Assembly (NCBI GenBank): GCA_964368605.1 | Contig: CAYJBP010000018.1 | Span: 1 to 29,794, forward strand | Origin: CAYJBP01 sp964368605 | Lineage (GTDB): Bacteria; Bacillota; Dehalobacteriia; UBA4068 | Length of the DNA: 29,794 nucleotides | Reading direction: 5' to 3' | Shown here: in pieces, positions 7,605 through 13,841 of the stretch | Numbering within the stretch: position 1 is the first letter of the stretch | Layout of the letters: each line of letters begins with the position of its first letter | Made by a program: the position numbers and the translations under genes | Notes under the pieces: generated by a model | Seen by the model: only the letters and a program-made list of their open reading frames with translations | Told to the model about the DNA's origin: nothing | Database searches by the model: none

Positions 7605-8183
7605 ATGTTAATTAAGAAAAATAATCGAGGATTTACCCTGGTAGAATTAATAATAGTTGTGGCAATTATTGCTGTTTTAGCTACCTTATTAGTTCCGCAA
7701 TATTTGCAATATGTTGAAGAAACCCGCGAAACTACCGATTTGCAAACAGCATCTACCATTATGAATGCTACCCGTTTAACCATTTTGGATTATGCTATTT
7801 CCTCAACAGATACTCATGATATGTATGTAGTTCATTGGCGTACTGATTTTAAAAATATCACGCCCAATCTGCCCAATTTTGTGGTATTGGGTAAAACAGA
7901 TAGCGGCAGTTTTGTAGAAACAGCAGGGGCTAAAGCCTTTAGGGATGATATAGCTGCTACTTTGGGTTGGCTAGGCGATGACGGCGTTTTAGATCGCGAA
8001 AATGCGGTGTCTTATGGTTTGTCGCAAATTAGCCTAAGTAATCGTTTTGCTTTTTATATTGATGCCACCACCGGCCATATCGAAATTAGTGAGCATTTTA
8101 GCGGTAAATGGTTGGATAATATCATTCGAGATGGTCAGTATAGCACAGTTAAAGATTCTGGTGGTGTTTATCCTTCGTCTTAA
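7605..8183 (+). CDS. Type IV pilin, orphan locus
   Basis: The 192-residue prepilin has a nine-residue leader M-L-I-K-K-N-N-R-G, then the PilD cleavage context G|F-T-L-V-E with Phe+1 and Glu+5, and a hydrophobic polymerisation helix running into L-V-P-Q-Y-L-Q-Y-V-E. The globular head is unrelated to that of the operon pilin and has no cysteines. An in-frame ATG at 7581 lacks a ribosome site; AGGA at 7592-7595 fits the ATG at 7605, which also gives a leader of normal length. From Phe+1 through Y-V-E, 27 of 28 residues are the same as in the pilin at 16236, so both could enter the same fibre. It is separated from the main operon by three unrelated genes and followed by a very strong terminator, hence probably monocistronic. 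Confidence 0.9.
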   Translation: MLIKKNNRGFTLVELIIVVAIIAVLATLLVPQYLQYVEETRETTDLQTASTIMNATRLTILDYAISSTDTHDMYVVHWRTDFKNITPNLPNFVVLGKTDSGSFVETAGAKAFRDDIAATLGWLGDDGVLDRENAVSYGLSQISLSNRFAFYIDATTGHIEISEHFSGKWLDNIIRDGQYSTVKDSGGVYPSS

Positions 8184-8263
8184 TTGAGATTGATGTTTAT
8201 CGCTGAAATTTGTTTTGCCTACCATTAGTAAATAATAAATCCGTAGATTGCTAAATAAAATAC

Positions 8264-8305
8264 AAGAGGCTGCCGCAATAAGAAAAATAATTGCGGCAGC
8301 CTCTT
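8264..8305. terminator. Strong bidirectional terminator
   Basis: A perfect 16-bp stem (8264-8279 with 8290-8305) and a 10-base A-rich loop, flanked by T-rich sequence on both strands. It lies between the convergent orphan pilin and the decarboxylase-like gene. Confidence 0.85.
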
Positions 8306-8350
8306 TGCTTTAAACAAACTTTTAGAATTTAAAGAGTTTATTGCAGTTGA

Positions 8351-8407
8351 GATAAGCCTTTTTTTAAGCTTATCCGGTTTTGGAAAAACAGAGTAAAAGC
8401 TTTTACT
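8351..8407 (-). terminator. Secondary hairpins after the decarboxylase-like gene
   Basis: Reading the minus strand, a 16-bp palindrome (8392-8407, AGTAAAAG/CTTTTACT) overlaps the stop codon. A 7-bp stem GATAAGC/GCTTATC (8351-8357 with 8368-8374) follows. They may help terminate or protect the 3' end; the main terminator lies beyond them. Confidence 0.35.
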
Positions 8408-8726
8408 TAGCGCAGCCGCAATTAATATTTCCGGCCACAATCTCTGCCCAGTCGCCCAGTACATCATGGGTCCAGCAATCATCGGCTCCTGCTGCTTCGC
8501 GCATGGTTAAAGCCAAGATATAGCTTAACTCTTCCACTGTAGCCCCGGCCTCTAAAGCACCTTTAAAATGCTTTAATACACAAGGCTTCGAGCGCCCTTT
8601 TATCGATAAGGCAAAACAAATGAATTGATAGGTCTTTTCATCAATTAATCGCTTCTCATTATAAAGTACATCCATCTCGTCTAATCGCTCTGCAAACTCC
8701 GGAAAAAATTCTGCTAACATTCTCAT
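8403..8726 (-). CDS. Carboxymuconolactone decarboxylase (AhpD-like) family protein
   Basis: The 107-residue protein has the size and helical pattern of small CMD-family proteins, many of which are thiol-dependent peroxidase partners or decarboxylases. The family core is visible: a segment beginning K-P-C-V-L-K-H, with Cys and His four residues apart where AhpD has a C-x-x-C...H centre, then A-x-x-A-G-A-T-V-E-E-L and a helix with A-L-T-M-R-E-A-A-G-A. Extra cysteines occur near the C-terminus (D-D-C-W and N-C-G-C), so a redox role is possible but unproven. The ATG follows an AGGAGG site. Transcription starts from a near-consensus promoter overlapped by an inverted repeat, so it is probably a small regulated stress or redox gene. 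Confidence 0.75.
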   Translation of the reverse strand: MRMLAEFFPEFAERLDEMDVLYNEKRLIDEKTYQFICFALSIKGRSKPCVLKHFKGALEAGATVEELSYILALTMREAAGADDCWTHDVLGDWAEIVAGNINCGCAK

Positions 8727-8775
8727 AAATCTACCTCCTAAAATTTGATAAAATATATCAGTACAAATATTTTTG

Positions 8776-8801
8776 ATATGTTCTTAGTATAATAAACATA
8801 T
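8776..8801. promoter_or_regulatory. Candidate operator over the CMD-family gene promoter
   Basis: Inverted repeat ATATGTT-N12-AACATAT spans the -10 hexamer at 8786-8791. A repressor bound here would block RNA polymerase. The regulator is not identified. Confidence 0.45.
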
Positions 8802-8814
8802 TAAGATTTGTCAA
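8786..8814 (-). promoter_or_regulatory. Sigma-A promoter of the CMD-family gene
   Basis: On the minus strand, TTGACA (8809-8814), 17-bp spacer, TATACT (8786-8791). It is near consensus, 60 bp upstream of the start codon. Confidence 0.8.
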
Positions 8815-8902
8815 TATGTTTTTTTAAGATTTTTTTATTAAGCTCGAAAAATAATAGTATTTGTCGCAATTATTAATATTAATTAGCAGGTATAATAGGC
8901 TA

Positions 8903-8930
8903 TTGACAAGAATATTATAGTAAATGTAGT
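8903..8930 (+). promoter_or_regulatory. Possible promoter of the shikimate-kinase homologue
   Basis: A perfect TTGACA (8903-8908) is followed after 16 bp by TGTAGT, a weak -10 (4 of 6). A TATAAT at 8891 lacks a -35. The gene has a G-rich ribosome site (GGGGGGG, 8944-8950). Confidence 0.35.
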
Positions 8931-8957
8931 TGTAGAAAAATAAGGGGGGGTTGGTTA

Positions 8958-9491
8958 ATGGCCAAAGAAAATTTGGTTTTAATTGGTTTTATGGGTAGCG
9001 GCAAAACTGTTATCGGCCGTCAAGTTGCCAGATTATTGAAGTATGATTTTGCCGATACCGACGAGGAAATTCAAAGTGTTACCGGCATGACTTTAGCCGA
9101 ATTATATCGTAAACATGGCCCCATTCGTTTTCATTCCGAAGAGGAATTAGTTGTTCGCAAATTGGCTGGTCGCCATAAGTTGGTTATTGCTTCCGGGGGC
9201 AGCCTTATGCCTCAAAAAGAGCCTTTGGCCATGCTGGCCGAAAACAGTTTAATGGTGCTTTTAAAGGCCGATCCTGATATTATTATCGAAAGGATTAGCC
9301 GTAAAGTTAGTAGGGGTAAGCGCCCGCTTTTGCAGGGCAAGCCCGAGCCGGCCTATATTAAGGAATTATTGGCCGAACGCGAACAGCAATACCTGGATTT
9401 GGCCGATACTTGCATCAATACATCAACCATTAGTGTAGAAGAGGCAGCAGGGGAAATTGTTAAGTTCTACAAGCAACATGTGCTAACATAA
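8958..9491 (+). CDS. aroK: Shikimate kinase homologue with altered substrate site
   Basis: Shikimate kinase phosphorylates the 3-OH of shikimate in chorismate synthesis. This 177-residue protein has the family layout: Walker A G-F-M-G-S-G-K-T (10-17), D-T-D (33-35) with the substrate-contacting Asp35, lid R-P-L-L near residue 123, and R-E-x-x-Y with the late substrate Arg. Two usual residues differ. The F-R dipeptide whose Arg binds the shikimate carboxylate is F-H (58-59), and the G-G-G triplet is G-G-S (80-82). It stands alone, away from other aromatic pathway genes, between a pilin and a chemoreceptor. In many Proteobacteria aroK sits beside pilus genes, but I do not claim homology of context. 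It may be a variant shikimate kinase or a related small-molecule kinase. Confidence 0.75.
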   Translation: MAKENLVLIGFMGSGKTVIGRQVARLLKYDFADTDEEIQSVTGMTLAELYRKHGPIRFHSEEELVVRKLAGRHKLVIASGGSLMPQKEPLAMLAENSLMVLLKADPDIIIERISRKVSRGKRPLLQGKPEPAYIKELLAEREQQYLDLADTCINTSTISVEEAAGEIVKFYKQHVLT

Positions 9492-9506
9492 AGATATTAT
9501 ATATTT

Positions 9507-9554
9507 AAAAGGGGGGCTGTTGCAAATAGTTACATTTGCTACAGCCTCCCTTTT
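9507..9554 (+). terminator. Terminator after the shikimate-kinase homologue
   Basis: A 21-bp stem (9507-9527 with 9534-9554) with one G-U pair and one mismatch, loop AGTTAC, then GGTTTTC. The arms begin AAAAGGG and end CCCTTTT, so it can act in both directions. Confidence 0.8.
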
Positions 9555-9570
9555 GGTTTTCTCAATATAG

Positions 9571-9633
9571 CTTTGCTTTCTTAAGCCAAAGCTTTGCTTT
9601 CTTAAGTCAAAACTTTGCTTTCTTAAGCTAAAG
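9571..9633. repeat. Three tandem 21-bp repeats
   Basis: Three direct copies of CTTTGCTTTCTTAAGnCAAAr or close variants at 9571, 9592 and 9613, followed by a partial fourth (CTTAAGTCAA). Each unit contains the palindrome CTTAAG, and differences between copies are limited to the end of the unit. The function is unknown. Confidence 0.85.
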
Positions 9634-9906
9634 CTTAAGTCAATGGTTTGCCTTGCGTAGAGCACTTCATTTTTATTTGCGCAGCAAATAAAAATAGCAG
9701 CTTTCTTTCAATTTTATCAATTCGATTATTCGTTTTTGCAGCCGCTTTATGATTCTATCTCGCCGGCATTTCCTTTTGTTTAATAATTGAAAGAAAAGAT
9801 TAAGGTCAAGAGATTAAAACCTTTTACCTTTTTGTAAAAAGGTAAAGCCAAAAACTTTTAAAGTTTTAGTCAAAAAATTGCAGGGGTTCGAATTATAGGC
9901 TCGTGC

Positions 9907-11613
9907 TTAACGCAGCAAAACATGATTATTATCGGCAAGCTTAAAGTGCGAGGTTATATCCTTCATTGTATGGGCTTGGCCAAATAATTCTTCGCTTACC
10001 GCTGCGGTTTGCTGGGCTGCCGCAGTATTGCTGCTAACAACCGATGAAATCTGGCTCATGCCCCGGGTTATATGCTGGGCAGCCGTGGTTTGGTCATTTG
10101 TAGAGGCCGCAATGCCTTCCACCAAAATACTTAAATCATTAGCGCCTTCCGACATCATCATTATCGATTGCGAAGTGCTTTGTACTACCTGATTGCCAAC
10201 TGCAACTGCATCAAGAGTTTCGGCAATTAAATCGGCGGTACTTCTAGCCGATAAAGCCGATTTTTCGGCCAAGGTGCGTACCTCTTCGGCTACAACGGCA
10301 AATCCTTTGCCGGCCGAACCGGCACGAGCAGCCTCTACTGCGGCATTAAGTGCCAAGATATTAGTTTGAAAGGCGATATCGTCAATGGCCTTAATTATCT
10401 TGCCAATTTCCTGCGATTTATTATTGATTTGCTCCATGGATGCCATCATTTCCTGCATTTGCTGATTGCCGGTAGTTATGGCTTCACGTGCCTTGGCATT
10501 GGCTGCTTTGGCTTTTTGAGCATCGGCGGCAGTTTGATTAATTTTGGCCGTAATTTCCTCCACGGAGGAGGTTAAAGCATTAATAGATATCGATTGCTCG
10601 GTTGCGCCGCTGGATAATGATTGGGCATTATCGGATAATTGCTCGCTAACTATGCGTACTTGATTAGAAGACTCTTGCAATGATTGCAGGCGACTGGGCA
10701 AATCTGTGGTTATTTGATGATAAGCCTGAGCCAGGGGCTGATAATCGCCGATAAATAAATGATTGGCCTGATTGCTATATGTAAAATTGCCTTGCGACAT
10801 CTGGGTTAGGCCATTGCTTAGCTCTTGAATAATTGTGGCCAAATTGCCGCACATTTCCTTGGTGGATGCAGCCAAAATGCCAATTTCCGAACTGTCGCTG
10901 GCTATGTCCAGCCGATAATTTAAATTGCCTTTGGCCATTTCCTGCATGGCTTGCGAGCATTTTGTTATCGGCTTAATAACTCTTTTAGTAATGATAATTT
11001 CGCTGGTGATTTGGGTAAGTAAAATCAAAATAATTAAGATAACCAGTATCACAAAAATATTATTATTTTGCTCATAAACTGCAATAACGGTTTGTTCGGT
11101 ACGGGCATCAAGCATAGTCATTAGCTCTTTTTGTAAGGCCTGGATTTCTAAAAGAGTATCACCATATTCAGAGCCAAAAACACTTTCGATAGCCGCAGAT
11201 TGATTGCCGCTTGCTACCAAATCCATGGCAGCGCTTTCCAGTGGGATAAGATTATTGGATAAGCTTTGCATTTGCTCGATAGTGGCTTGCTCATCGGTGC
11301 TGATACCGATTTCGACCATATTGCTTACGGCAATATCACGATTTTTTAAGGTATTAACTTCATGCCAATAATTATCGAAATGAACCTGATTGCCGGTTGC
11401 GGCATAAGACCTAACTTCGGAAGTTAAATAAGCCGAACCATCCATAAAGCGGTTTAAGTTGATGATTAGGTCGGCACGGTTTTTGCTGGTAAGCTGCCCG
11501 TCTGCGCTGGAAAACATGGATAAGATTTGGCTACCGGCCAGGAGGATTAAAAGGATTAGGGTTGATATTATGCGTAGTTTTTGCATGGTTGAAGCCTTGA
11601 TTGCCTTTTTCAT
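9907..11613 (-). CDS. Methyl-accepting chemotaxis protein
   Basis: The 568-residue transmembrane chemoreceptor has TM1 at about residues 14-34, an extracytoplasmic helical ligand region at about 36-185 (four-helix-bundle type by pattern), TM2 at about 187-207, HAMP starting R-V-I-K-P-I near residue 211, and a long cytoplasmic coiled coil. The hairpin tip that contacts CheA/CheW is intact: D-D-I-A-F-Q-T-N-I-L-A-L-N-A-A-V-E-A-A-R-A-G. Gln/Glu-rich helices give the expected methylation sites. No C-terminal CheR-binding pentapeptide is seen. Start follows AGAGG. No che or flagellar genes are in the window; the divergent neighbour is the pilus operon, so regulation of twitching or surface sensing is a reasonable inference. 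Confidence 0.92.
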   Translation of the reverse strand: MKKAIKASTMQKLRIISTLILLILLAGSQILSMFSSADGQLTSKNRADLIINLNRFMDGSAYLTSEVRSYAATGNQVHFDNYWHEVNTLKNRDIAVSNMVEIGISTDEQATIEQMQSLSNNLIPLESAAMDLVASGNQSAAIESVFGSEYGDTLLEIQALQKELMTMLDARTEQTVIAVYEQNNNIFVILVILIILILLTQITSEIIITKRVIKPITKCSQAMQEMAKGNLNYRLDIASDSSEIGILAASTKEMCGNLATIIQELSNGLTQMSQGNFTYSNQANHLFIGDYQPLAQAYHQITTDLPSRLQSLQESSNQVRIVSEQLSDNAQSLSSGATEQSISINALTSSVEEITAKINQTAADAQKAKAANAKAREAITTGNQQMQEMMASMEQINNKSQEIGKIIKAIDDIAFQTNILALNAAVEAARAGSAGKGFAVVAEEVRTLAEKSALSARSTADLIAETLDAVAVGNQVVQSTSQSIMMMSEGANDLSILVEGIAASTNDQTTAAQHITRGMSQISSVVSSNTAAAQQTAAVSEELFGQAHTMKDITSHFKLADNNHVLLR

Positions 11614-11644
11614 AGATATTCCTCTCTTTAAAAAATAATTTTAA

Positions 11645-11669
11645 TGCCTGGGTAATATATGCCCGGGCA
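11645..11669 (-). other. Hairpin in the chemoreceptor 5' leader
   Basis: TGCCCGGG and CCCAGGCA (minus strand) form eight pairs with one wobble and a nine-base loop. Downstream comes TTAAAATTATTTTTT and then the ribosome site, an arrangement like a weak attenuator. Confidence 0.45.
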
Positions 11670-11682
11670 AGTTGCATTTTAA

Positions 11683-11746
11683 ATAGTTAATAATTTATAT
11701 AGTTAATAATTTATATAGTTAATAATTTATATAGTTAATAATTTGT
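11683..11746. repeat. Four tandem 16-bp AT-rich repeats
   Basis: Unit ATAGTTAATAATTTAT repeated four times; only the penultimate base of the last copy differs (G for A). The array lies wholly within the predicted transcribed leader of the chemoreceptor. Confidence 0.95.
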
Positions 11747-11778
11747 ATGTCTAATTGATTATATCTTTATATGTAACG

Positions 11779-11808
11779 ATTATAGCATGGTTAGTTTTAA
11801 CTTGTCAA
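11779..11808 (-). promoter_or_regulatory. Chemoreceptor promoter
   Basis: On the minus strand, TTGACA (11803-11808), 18-bp spacer, TATAAT (11779-11784). Both hexamers are perfect. The start would be near 11772, giving a leader of roughly 160 nt. Confidence 0.85.
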
Positions 11809-11910
11809 TCATTCTGTCTGAATATTAAACAAATAGAGAGAATATTGTATCATTATGCAAACATTATCGTTTAACAGGCCTAAAAATATAGGTTTTAACT
11901 CGCATATTGT

Positions 11911-11939
11911 TTGACAAACTTACTTGAAAATGCTATAAT
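11911..11939 (+). promoter_or_regulatory. Pilus operon promoter, perfect sigma-A consensus
   Basis: TTGACA (11911-11916), exactly 17 bp, TATAAT (11934-11939). No other promoter of this quality was noticed in the following 17 kb. The predicted start near 11946 leaves a leader of about 113 nt before pilB. Confidence 0.9.
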
Positions 11940-11949
11940 TTAATTGGGC

Positions 11950-12041
11950 AATTGCGCTTTATTTTGGCAAACCCTTAACTAAAGTTCTTTAATATAAGTG
12001 CAATTTTTATTAACAGTAAAAGCCGCTTTGCAAATATTTGC
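11950..12041 (+). other. Structured 5' leader of the pilus operon
   Basis: AATTGCGCT (11950-11958) can pair with AGTGCAATT (11997-12005) over nine positions with one wobble, enclosing 38 nt and followed by TTT (a T5 run in all). A 12-bp palindrome GCAAATATTTGC (12030-12041) lies just before the ribosome site. I do not recognise a known riboswitch; c-di-GMP aptamer hallmarks were looked for and not found. Confidence 0.35.
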
Positions 12042-12058
12042 TAAAGGATGGGTGATTT

Positions 12059-13756
12059 ATGGATAGTTCTAATAAATTTAGATTGGGTGATATGCTGGTA
12101 ATGAGGGGCGTTATTACCTCGGATCAGCTTAGTAAGGCCCTAAAACTGCAAAAGCAATACCATCGCCAATTAGGCGAATGCTTAATTGAATTAGGCGTAG
12201 TTACCGATGATGATATTGCCACTATGCTGGAATTGCAATTAGGCATCCCCCGTGTAGATTTGCAGGGCATTAAAATCGATCCTGATATTATTGGTTTGGT
12301 TAGCGGCTTTGTTTTACGCAAACATACGGTTTTGCCTTTGGGCTATAGCGATCGTCATTCTAATATTTTGCTGGTAGCGATGGCCGACCCATTAGATATG
12401 GTAGCCCAAGACGATCTTTCGATTATTACCAATTGCGCCGTAGAGCCTCGTATTGCCACCATTGGCGAGATTAATGCCGTTTTGGATAGATATTTTGGTA
12501 CCGGCGAAGCGATGTCGGCGGCCGAACAATATGCCCGCGAAAGGGAGCAAACTCAAACTGTAGAGGAAACCGATCCCACCCAGGTAAGCGATAGTGATAA
12601 TGCCCCAATTGTCCAATTAGTACGCTCGATTATCGAGCAGGCTGTGCGGCAAAGAGCCAGCGATATTCATATGGATCCTTTAGAAAAACAGTTGCGAATT
12701 CGTTATCGTATCGACGGCGTTTTAACCGAAAAAATGCTTTATGATTTAAGCTTATTGCCGGCTATTGTATCCAGGGTAAAAATCATGGGCGGCATGGATA
12801 TTTCCGAAAAACGTAAGCCGCAAGACGGCCGTCTTTCGGTTACGGTAGACCGAGGCGATTATGATATTCGTGTTTCGGTTTTACCAACCTCCTATGGCGA
12901 AAAGATTGTTATGCGTTTAGCTTCGTCTATGGCCTTAACCAGGCCTAAGTCCGATTTGGGCTTGCAAGAATATGATTTGCAAAAATTCGATCATATCCTG
13001 CGTAATCCCAATGGCATGATTTTGGTAACAGGGCCAACCGGTAGCGGTAAGTCCACCACATTATATACGGTTTTGTCGGAATTAAATAATGAACATGTTA
13101 ATATTATTACAGTAGAAGATCCGGTAGAGGCCAATATTGGCGGGGTAAATCAGGTACAGGTAAATACCAAAGCCAATTTAACCTTTGCCAGCGCCCTACG
13201 CTCGATTTTACGTCAAGATCCGGACATTATCATGATTGGTGAGATTCGCGATTTTGAAACGGCAACCATTGCCTTACAGGCTTCGATTACAGGCCATTTA
13301 GTGGTAAGCACCTTGCATACCAATAGCGCATCTTCTACCATTACCCGTCTTTTGGATATGGGTTTGGAATCTTATCTGTTGGCCGATTCTTTGGTGGGGG
13401 TTATTGCTCAAAGGTTGGTGCGAAGGCTTTGCAATCATTGCCGCAAACCCTATTATGCCACAGCCGAGGAAAAACGCCTGCTAAATTATCCGCAGGAGCA
13501 AGAATTGGTGCTTTATAAGGCCGTAGGCTGCGCCCGTTGCAGCGAAACCGGCTTCCATGGCCGTATCGGTGTTTATGAAATTATGGAAATTAGCCCCGAG
13601 TTAAAACGGATAATTTCGGCTAGGGGCACCGTTGAGGAAATTAAAAAAATGGCCTTAACCCAGGGCATGCATACTTTGATGATGAGTGCCGCCGGCTTTG
13701 TTTATACAGGCACCACCACAGTTGAGGAAATGATGAAGGTTTCTTTAGATATTTAA
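12059..13756 (+). CDS. pilB: Type IV pilus extension ATPase PilB with N-terminal MshEN domain
   Basis: The 565-residue hexameric motor drives pilin polymerisation at the inner face of the membrane. Residues 8-60 form an MshEN domain, the c-di-GMP-binding module known from MshE-type ATPases, with two tandem motifs: R8-L-G...G17...L24-x-x-A-L...Q31 and L38-G...G46...I53...L57...Q60. The motor core has Walker A G-P-T-G-S-G-K-S-T near residue 324, an Asp box V-E-D-P-V-E, Walker B D-P-D-I-I-M-I-G-E-I-R-D and His box T-G-H-L-V-V-S-T-L-H-T. Four cysteines (C-N-H-C near 458 and C-A-R-C near 491) make the zinc site of the PilB/GspE group. It is the first gene of the pilus operon. All catalytic motifs are intact. 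Confidence 0.96.
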   Translation: MDSSNKFRLGDMLVMRGVITSDQLSKALKLQKQYHRQLGECLIELGVVTDDDIATMLELQLGIPRVDLQGIKIDPDIIGLVSGFVLRKHTVLPLGYSDRHSNILLVAMADPLDMVAQDDLSIITNCAVEPRIATIGEINAVLDRYFGTGEAMSAAEQYAREREQTQTVEETDPTQVSDSDNAPIVQLVRSIIEQAVRQRASDIHMDPLEKQLRIRYRIDGVLTEKMLYDLSLLPAIVSRVKIMGGMDISEKRKPQDGRLSVTVDRGDYDIRVSVLPTSYGEKIVMRLASSMALTRPKSDLGLQEYDLQKFDHILRNPNGMILVTGPTGSGKSTTLYTVLSELNNEHVNIITVEDPVEANIGGVNQVQVNTKANLTFASALRSILRQDPDIIMIGEIRDFETATIALQASITGHLVVSTLHTNSASSTITRLLDMGLESYLLADSLVGVIAQRLVRRLCNHCRKPYYATAEEKRLLNYPQEQELVLYKAVGCARCSETGFHGRIGVYEIMEISPELKRIISARGTVEEIKKMALTQGMHTLMMSAAGFVYTGTTTVEEMMKVSLDI

Positions 13757-13841
13757 TTATAGCAGCCTGTATGGGTTGTGATGGCGTTGAATTGCCGGGC
13801 TATGTTTTGCCCAGGATACCAGGCTTTTAAGAGGTAAAATT

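Larger units (their letters stand above)
9492..9906. other. 415-bp intergenic region rich in palindromes
   Basis: The region lies between the convergent kinase homologue and the chemoreceptor. Besides the terminator and 21-bp repeats listed separately it holds a 12-bp hairpin with a GCA loop (9669-9695), a long-range inverted repeat (CTTTCTTTCAATT at 9701 with AATTGAAAGAAAAG at 9785), an 11-bp T/A-rich hairpin (9823-9846), and a 17-base near-palindrome AAAACTTT-T-AAAGTTTT just after it. No convincing gene or RNA family is recognised. The 60-codon minus-strand ORF across the 21-bp repeats looks fortuitous. Confidence 0.6.
11614..12058. other. 445-bp divergent control region between chemoreceptor and pilus operon
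   Basis: No gene is visible. Two strong divergent promoters, four 16-bp tandem repeats and hairpins in both 5' leaders are listed separately. Between the promoters lies CCTAAAAATATAGG (11879-11892, arms CCTA/TAGG), a possible protein site close to the pilB -35. Confidence 0.7.

Noticed and set aside
9571..9633. 21-bp repeats considered as a CRISPR array
   Set aside because: The units are contiguous with no spacers and no cas genes are nearby.
9483..9665. 60-codon minus-strand ORF with F-x-L-R-K-Q-S heptads
   Set aside because: It exists only because three 21-bp repeats and part of a terminator are open in this frame; no ribosome site or homology is evident.
11946..12058. GGCAAACCC in the pilB leader, considered as a c-di-GMP-I aptamer
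   Set aside because: The preceding G-C-A-C-A-G and the later A-C-G-C-A-A-A-G-C-C elements are missing.
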